DNA of 9,692 nt from NCBI GenBank assembly GCA_038229595.1, contig JBBROH010000157.1, positions 1 through 9,692 on the forward strand. The letters are read 5' to 3'. This document shows, in pieces, positions 6,368 to 9,692 of the stretch. The first letter of the stretch is position 1. Each line of letters begins with the position of its first letter. The position numbers and the translations under genes were made by a program. Under the pieces are notes generated by a model, which saw only the letters and a list, made by a program, of their open reading frames with translations, ran no database searches and was not told the DNA's origin. The stretch comes from JBBROH01 sp038229595. Lineage in GTDB: Bacteria > Chloroflexota > Chloroflexia > QHBQ01.

Positions 6368-8160
6368 CTGCTGTCTCTAGCCAACTGCTGTGCCTGCTGA
6401 ACACGCTTGGCTGCTAACCCTAGGCACCAACTTGGGCAACTAGGATTGATGGCCTTAATTCGACTAAGCAGGAAGGTAATTAGCAGTAGTACCAGCAGGA
6501 AACAGCCGATGCGTTGCTTATTCTTGAGTTGCTCCTCCGCTGAGAGTGGTGGGGACTCAGCCTTCGCATAGACATCCCCGCTCGGGATAATCGCAGCCAA
6601 GTTGGGCATAACCCCAATCTGGTCAGGGCTGCCAGTGCCGCTGTTAACGAGCCGCGCCCGCAAAGCGGTGGGATCAAGTGGGCCACCCTGCGTGCGGATA
6701 GCCCACGATTGGACGACTGCGGCTACCCCTGCGATGATAGCGGCTGCTGCCGAAGTCGAAGTAAAAGTCTGGTTGTACACTGGTTCGCTAGCTGCGCTTC
6801 TGCCGCAACTTATCACCTGTTCACCCCAAGCATAGCAATCAACCCTGCTGCCGTAGTTCGAGTGAAGGTATCGCTGGTGCTGACCTAGCTCCACATCAGT
6901 CCGTCCTGCCCCCACCATGATTGCGCCCGAAGGACCAAGGGTAAGTTCCTGGTTCAGGTCAAGGCCGGTGTCTGTGCCATACGGCTTCTGTATATTCGGG
7001 CCGTTGCCAGCTGCTTCGATTACTGTGATGTCGAGTCCCACCAGTAGCTGGATCATACTGTGGAGAGTGGGATCAACCTCAATTGGCAGGCCACCTATCG
7101 TCTGGGCTTCGATCAGTACGATCTGGCCGAGACTGTCAAACAGCCGCAACGCAGCAAGGGGCAAGCTGTCCCAGAGGCTACTCTCTGTACTTTCCTCCCC
7201 GTAGGCTTGCAGCAGCACGCCGACGTTCGGTGCGATGCCGATGCTGCCTTCCTCGTTGTCCCTGGCGCAGAGTACACCAAGTGTGTGCGTACCATGATTG
7301 TCACCCTGACCGACAACACTCGGATTGTGAGGACTAATGTTCTCAACAGGCAGGTCAGGATGGCCTAGCCACCAGCTCCGTTCGATATCCACCACTGTCA
7401 CCTCTTGCCCGCCCCAGCCTCGCTCCCAGGCATAGCGGGCGTTGACCCCGTATGGACTGGCTTCGAGATAACCGTTTGGCCCCTGCCCATACTGGGTGTT
7501 CTGGCGCATGGCTTTGGGGTCGTCATCATACTGGTTGATCGGGGAAGGGTCGGTGAACTTTGGCGCAGTATAGATGTACTCAACCCAGTCCGCCCCTTCC
7601 AGCGCATCAACCAGTGTGGTAGCTTCGTCGTGGTCGGTGCAGTAGGTGATGAAGAAGGTTAGGAAGTCGGGAGGGTTGTACCTGGGGTTGGGCGAGCTTA
7701 TGCGCGCAGGCAATCCCTTGAGGATGCTTTGCGTGTCAAGCTGTTCCTTACTCAGCGGCTCAGTAGCTGATTGCCAGCTTGCGTACCGGTCACTCGTTCG
7801 CATTACCGATGCATCTAGCTGCTCTTTGGGGGGATCGAGGCGTAGGGGCAGCCCTTGAAGGATGCTTTCCTTTTCAAGCTGCTCCCCACGCAGCGGCCTA
7901 GTAGTTGGTCGCCAGAATACGTCTCGGCCAGTGGCCCGCATCACCAGTGCATCTAGCTGCGCCGGGCTGACCGACTTGTAGAGCCGATCCAGTGTCAGGT
8001 CGAGGGTAGCGAAGGCCACCACCAGTTCATTCAGTCGCCCATCGGCAATTACCTCTGGCTGTTTGGTAAGGTCATCTACATACGGCACGCCAACGCCATC
8101 CTTCAGCTTGACAATGACAGCGGGTTGGTACTGCTCCTTCGCTTGTTGCTCATTACCCAT
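6364..8160 (-). CDS. Subtilisin-like serine protease (peptidase S8) with C-terminal membrane anchor
   Basis: ATG 8160-8158 follows a strong AAGGAGGTG at good distance; stop TAG 6366-6364. The protein has 598 residues. The S8 triad is visible: Asp258 in VVDIE, His289 in DNHGTHT, Ser470 in TSTSAAAA (the usual GTS glycine is Ser here). The oxyanion Asn386 is in EAAGNG. Residues 65-110 and 111-156 are a tandem duplication of a 46-residue unit. Residues 163-200 (DFLTFFITY to DWVEYIYTAP) resemble the end of a propeptide-like domain that leads into the linker and GVNARYAWERGWGG. There is no N-terminal signal peptide. One membrane span (CFLLVLLLITFLLS, about 551-567) is followed by a 30-residue basic tail, so the enzyme looks tail-anchored, probably with its catalytic domain in the cytoplasm. 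Its substrate is unknown; the 821-residue protein and the ATPase are candidates from context. An N-terminal segment may hold it inactive. Confidence 0.95.
   Translation of the reverse strand: MGNEQQAKEQYQPAVIVKLKDGVGVPYVDDLTKQPEVIADGRLNELVVAFATLDLTLDRLYKSVSPAQLDALVMRATGRDVFWRPTTRPLRGEQLEKESILQGLPLRLDPPKEQLDASVMRTSDRYASWQSATEPLSKEQLDTQSILKGLPARISSPNPRYNPPDFLTFFITYCTDHDEATTLVDALEGADWVEYIYTAPKFTDPSPINQYDDDPKAMRQNTQYGQGPNGYLEASPYGVNARYAWERGWGGQEVTVVDIERSWWLGHPDLPVENISPHNPSVVGQGDNHGTHTLGVLCARDNEEGSIGIAPNVGVLLQAYGEESTESSLWDSLPLAALRLFDSLGQIVLIEAQTIGGLPIEVDPTLHSMIQLLVGLDITVIEAAGNGPNIQKPYGTDTGLDLNQELTLGPSGAIMVGAGRTDVELGQHQRYLHSNYGSRVDCYAWGEQVISCGRSAASEPVYNQTFTSTSAAAAIIAGVAAVVQSWAIRTQGGPLDPTALRARLVNSGTGSPDQIGVMPNLAAIIPSGDVYAKAESPPLSAEEQLKNKQRIGCFLLVLLLITFLLSRIKAINPSCPSWCLGLAAKRVQQAQQLARDSS
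7693..7830 (-). repeat. 46-codon tandem module, unit 2 (protease residues 111-156)
   Basis: Second unit, with P-K-E-Q-L-D-A-S-V-M-R, W, P-L-S-K-E-Q-L and S-I-L-K-G-L-P at matching places. It leads into a proline-rich linker before the propeptide-like segment. Confidence 0.85.
7831..7968 (-). repeat. 46-codon tandem module, unit 1 (protease residues 65-110)
   Basis: The unit encodes S-P-x-Q-L-D-A-x-V-M-R, then W, then P-L-x-x-E-Q-L and S-I-L-x-G-L-P. It is followed directly by unit 2 with a period of exactly 46 residues (138 bp). The DNA remains clearly similar (by eye about 70 percent), so the duplication is fairly recent. Confidence 0.85.
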
Positions 8161-8162
8161 GT

Positions 8163-8204
8163 TACACCTCCTTCGTTAGTTGTTGCCCTGACTGCTTTAT
8201 TCTA
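8163..8204 (-). promoter_or_regulatory. Extended -10 promoter and Shine-Dalgarno of the protease gene
   Basis: On the minus strand TGCTAGAAT (8207-8199) is a TGn-extended -10 box, 5 of 6 to consensus. AAGGAGGTG follows just before the ATG. The same TGCTA-AAT style of promoter drives the ATPase gene. Upstream lie the 8212-8228 palindrome and element B. Confidence 0.6.
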
Positions 8205-8211
8205 GCACTGA

Positions 8212-8228
8212 CTGGTTTAACAAACCAG
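8212..8228. promoter_or_regulatory. Perfect 7-bp inverted repeat at the protease promoter
   Basis: CTGGTTT and AAACCAG are perfect arms around AAC, overlapping where a -35 box of the protease promoter would be. It may be an operator. On the plus strand it is followed by six T (8230-8235) and so also looks like a terminator, but no plus-strand gene ends before it. Confidence 0.5.
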
Positions 8229-8231
8229 CTT

Positions 8232-8252
8232 TTTTGTGAGGTGTTTTTTGAG
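8232..8252 (+). promoter_or_regulatory. Tandem 9-mer regulatory element B
   Basis: TTTTGTGAG (8232-8240), GTG, TTTTTTGAG (8244-8252): the same two-site layout with 12-bp period as element A, with one base changed. It lies 27 bp upstream of the protease -10 box, in opposite orientation relative to the promoter compared with element A. Confidence 0.6.
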
Positions 8253-8253
8253 G

Positions 8254-8540
8254 CGGCGTACTCTTTGGATCGCGGCAGGCGGCGCAGGCTACCACTTCCA
8301 TCTGACCAGCAAGGAAGCGGTCATTGTCCTGCAAGAGAGCCAGCCACGTGCCGACCGCCACGCCGAGCTTGACCGCGCCCCAGCCCCAACCGCCCCACGC
8401 CAAGCAAGTGGTGCTGCGGATGCAGCTAGTCGGCGGCACTTAGGCTGCTGCGAGCGTGGGCAATGACCGCCTTGCTAGCTACAGCAACTACTACGGCGGC
8501 AACAATCCCAGCACTGCTGCACTACCGCATCCACCAATGA
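8254..8540 (+). pseudogene. Decayed SBBP-type (beta-propeller) gene, N-terminal fragment
   Basis: Frame 1 encodes LWIAAGGAGYHFHLTSKEAV followed by IVLQES. After a shift, frame 2 encodes VVLRMQLVGG (from 8408), a stop TAG at 8441, then NDRLASYSNYYGGNNPS. The order F-x-A-x-G-x-G-Y-x-x-x-L-T-x-x-E-A-V-x-x-L, then V-L-R-M-Q-L-V-G, then G-x-x-x-L-x-x-Y-S-N-Y-x-x-G-N-x-P is the signature N-terminal region of secreted SBBP/beta-propeller repeat proteins. A start, a signal peptide and the propeller repeats are all missing, and one frameshift plus one stop are present, so the gene is dead. It begins right at element B, which suggests a rearrangement boundary there. Confidence 0.7.
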
Positions 8541-8733
8541 TCAGTAGAGGAAGATTGCAACCACCACCCCGCCCACAAAGGTAGCAGGCACGTGCAGCCC
8601 AAGACGAAAGCCACCCCAGCAATGGAGTGGCTTGTTCTGTGGGCCTGGTTCAACCGTGCGGCACTCGTGCCTGGCTCCACCGCACGCAAAATGGACAAGG
8701 AGCGGCCCAGGTGTGATGGCGGCCAACCTTTCT
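8541..8733. other. Stretch without a recognised gene
   Basis: A minus-strand frame (TTG at 8726 to TGA at 8541, 61 codons) ends in a hydrophobic stretch (VPATFVGGVVVAIFLY). It has no good ribosome binding site and I recognise no family in it. It could be the tail of a further decayed gene. Nothing else is supported here. Confidence 0.3.
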
Positions 8734-8760
8734 ACCCCAAAGAAGGCTGGCTTAAGCTAC
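8734..8760. repeat. 27-bp outer part of the flanking direct repeat, copy 2
   Basis: It matches 321-347 at 24 of 27 bases in the same orientation and runs without a break into the 58-codon gene, showing the uninterrupted order. Confidence 0.7.
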
Positions 8761-8933
8761 GCACTGCCTCCCAAATGACGCAGGATAAACTCACGTAGCT
8801 CAACCAGGCTGCTGAAGTAGTACACACCATCCGACTGTACGTGTTTGGCACAACCGCGCCACTCACCGGGTGCCTGTTGCCCACCTGCTTCCCGCCAGAA
8901 GCGGATTACAAACTGCGGGGACGCGTTGGACAT
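8757..8933 (-). CDS. 58-residue conserved small protein, copy 2
   Basis: ATG 8933-8931 with GGAAG upstream; stop TAG 8759-8757. The protein reads MSNASPQFVIRFWREAG, then GEWRGCAKHVQSDG, VYYFSSLVELREFI and ends RHLGGSA. It is 58 residues, the same length as copy 1, with a handful of substitutions. From memory this version (G-E-W-R-G, L-R-H-L) is closer to the usual form of these Chloroflexota small proteins, so copy 1 may be the diverging one. No signal peptide, membrane span or metal motif is visible. Its function is unknown. Both copies are transcribed in the same direction as the protease and 821-residue genes. Confidence 0.8.
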   Translation of the reverse strand: MSNASPQFVIRFWREAGGQQAPGEWRGCAKHVQSDGVYYFSSLVELREFILRHLGGSA

Positions 8934-9038
8934 TGCTGCTTCCTTCTAGCCCTGGGGCTGCCCAGCCTAGCCTCAAGCGCAAGGTTGCTGGTTGGTGTTG
9001 ATGGATTGGGTCAGCAATGACACGCTGATAGATACATT
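8759..9038. repeat. Long direct repeat, copy 2
   Basis: This is the partner of 556-838. It covers the small gene and about 105 bp upstream, including the shared CCCTGGGGCTGCCCAGCCT and GCTGGTTGGTGTT stretches, and ends at GATAGATAC. A tyrosine recombinase fragment begins about 55 bp further on. Confidence 0.85.
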
Positions 9039-9041
9039 GTA
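9036..9041 (-). promoter_or_regulatory. Likely -10 box of small gene copy 2
   Basis: TACAAT on the minus strand (5 of 6 to consensus) sits at the place matching TATAGT in copy 1, right at the edge of the repeat. No convincing -35 is seen, since the sequence beyond the repeat differs. Confidence 0.35.
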
Positions 9042-9093
9042 GCGCGAGAGGGTGGGCTATCCTGTTGGATTTTGTTGGTAATAATGTAGGGAT

Positions 9094-9692
9094 TTGCGCC
9101 TGGCTGCTGGGCGTAGTGGCGCAGAAGCGACCACAAGCCCCACGTATGCTAGAGCATTGGCTACAGGGCTGCCACTGAACAGCCAGCGTGACTATGCGCT
9201 GTTGCAGGTCTACTTGCAGACCGGATGGCGGCTGGCTGAAGTGGCGGCCCTGCAATGGGGCGACCTGCACCGCCTGGCCGACGGTCGCTTGGCGTCAACT
9301 TCAAGCGGCTGAAGGGTGGCAAGCAGGCGGTTGACTTCCTCTCCGCGCCGGTAGCAACGGCGGTCATGATCTGGCTGTACAGCTTCTATGGCGCGGCCCT
9401 CGGCGACTCGCCCGCCGATGCGCCGGTATGGGTGTCCCTGCAAGGGCGCAACGGCACGCGGGGCAAGCGGCTGAGTGAGCGCGGGGTTAGCCGGATCACC
9501 GCCGACCGGCTGGGGGAGAGCAAGGTACACGCATTGCGGCTCACCGTCGCCGTTGCGATGGAGCGGGCGGGCGTGCAGGTGAGCGCGATCCAAAAGCAGC
9601 TAGGTCATGCCAGCCTTGCTACCACCGGCGTATACCTTGCCCAACTAACCGCCGACGGCAACCCCGCTGCTGACAAGCTGGCCGCCCTGTTC
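9094..9692 (+). pseudogene. Tyrosine recombinase (phage-integrase family), catalytic domain, frameshifted and cut by the window end
   Basis: The first frame gives RDYALLQVYLQTGWRLAEV, with the box I Arg at 9229-9231. It goes out of frame at 9291-9292 and stops at 9310. A second frame continues without loss: VNFKRLKGGKQAVDF (catalytic Lys candidate 9321-9323), VHALR (His 9528-9530, Arg 9537-9539), QLGHAS (His 9606-9608) and TTGVYL (nucleophile Tyr 9633-9635). All catalytic residues are therefore present across the two frames, and one added G at 9291-9292 restores a single frame. Two stops at 9079-9084 bar upstream extension, and the expected N-terminal core-binding domain is absent, unless it lies in another frame (APRMLEHWLQ at about 9140 in frame 2 hints at this). 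Such enzymes cut and rejoin DNA at short sites for integration or excision. Here it is probably inactive unless the shift is a sequencing error. Confidence 0.85.

Noticed and set aside
8212..8235. Intrinsic terminator on the plus strand (hairpin plus six T)
   Set aside because: No plus-strand gene ends upstream; the region is the start of the minus-strand protease gene. The palindrome fits an operator better, though a terminator cannot be excluded.
8541..8726. Minus-strand gene of 61 codons after small gene copy 2
   Set aside because: It starts with TTG, has no clear ribosome binding site, no recognised family, and has no counterpart after copy 1. Listed only as an unresolved stretch.
1..9692. 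CRISPR array, tRNA or rRNA
   Set aside because: No regularly spaced short repeats, no tRNA cloverleaf or CCA-ending stem, and no rRNA-like conserved stretches were seen on either strand.

Overview
The window is GC-rich bacterial chromosome with the look of an accessory region. It holds four sizeable genes, several decayed fragments, and a long direct repeat that flanks the main gene cluster. The best guess at the host is a filamentous Chloroflexota bacterium. This rests on family resemblance recalled from memory (the small 58-residue protein, the SBBP-type leftover, the LolA-like tail, the large STAND ATPase) and not on a marker gene, so it is an inference.

Layout. 1-294 (+): the 3' end of a LolA-like lipoprotein-sorting/regulator gene whose start lies outside the window. 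295-553: no intact gene; a decayed IS3-type transposase tail on the minus strand. 554-730 (-): a 58-codon gene inside repeat copy 1. 928-3393 (-): an 821-residue protein with two internal copies of a roughly 125-residue domain. 3394-3674: a divergent control region. 3675-6367 (+): a helix-turn-helix/STAND ATPase/TPR protein (COG3903 type), broken by one missing G near 5651-5654. 6364-8160 (-): a subtilisin-like (S8) protease with a duplicated N-terminal module and a C-terminal membrane anchor, overlapping the ATPase gene tail to tail. About 8254-8540 (+): a decayed SBBP-type gene start. 8757-8933 (-): the second copy of the 58-codon gene inside repeat copy 2. 9094-9692 (+): the catalytic half of a tyrosine recombinase, also broken by one missing G and running off the window end.

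How the parts may work together (inference). The ATPase and the protease each carry, just upstream of an extended -10 promoter, the same 21-bp element: two 9-mers TTTTGTGAG spaced 12 bp apart. The 821-residue gene diverges from the ATPase across the same control region. This suggests a co-regulated set: a signal-sensing STAND ATPase, a membrane-anchored protease, and a large non-enzymatic beta-rich protein that could be substrate, sensor or effector. Such sets resemble the NTP-dependent conflict and signalling systems known in multicellular bacteria, but nothing in the sequence proves a defence role. The flanking repeats and adjacent recombinase raise the possibility that the cluster moved or duplicated as a block.
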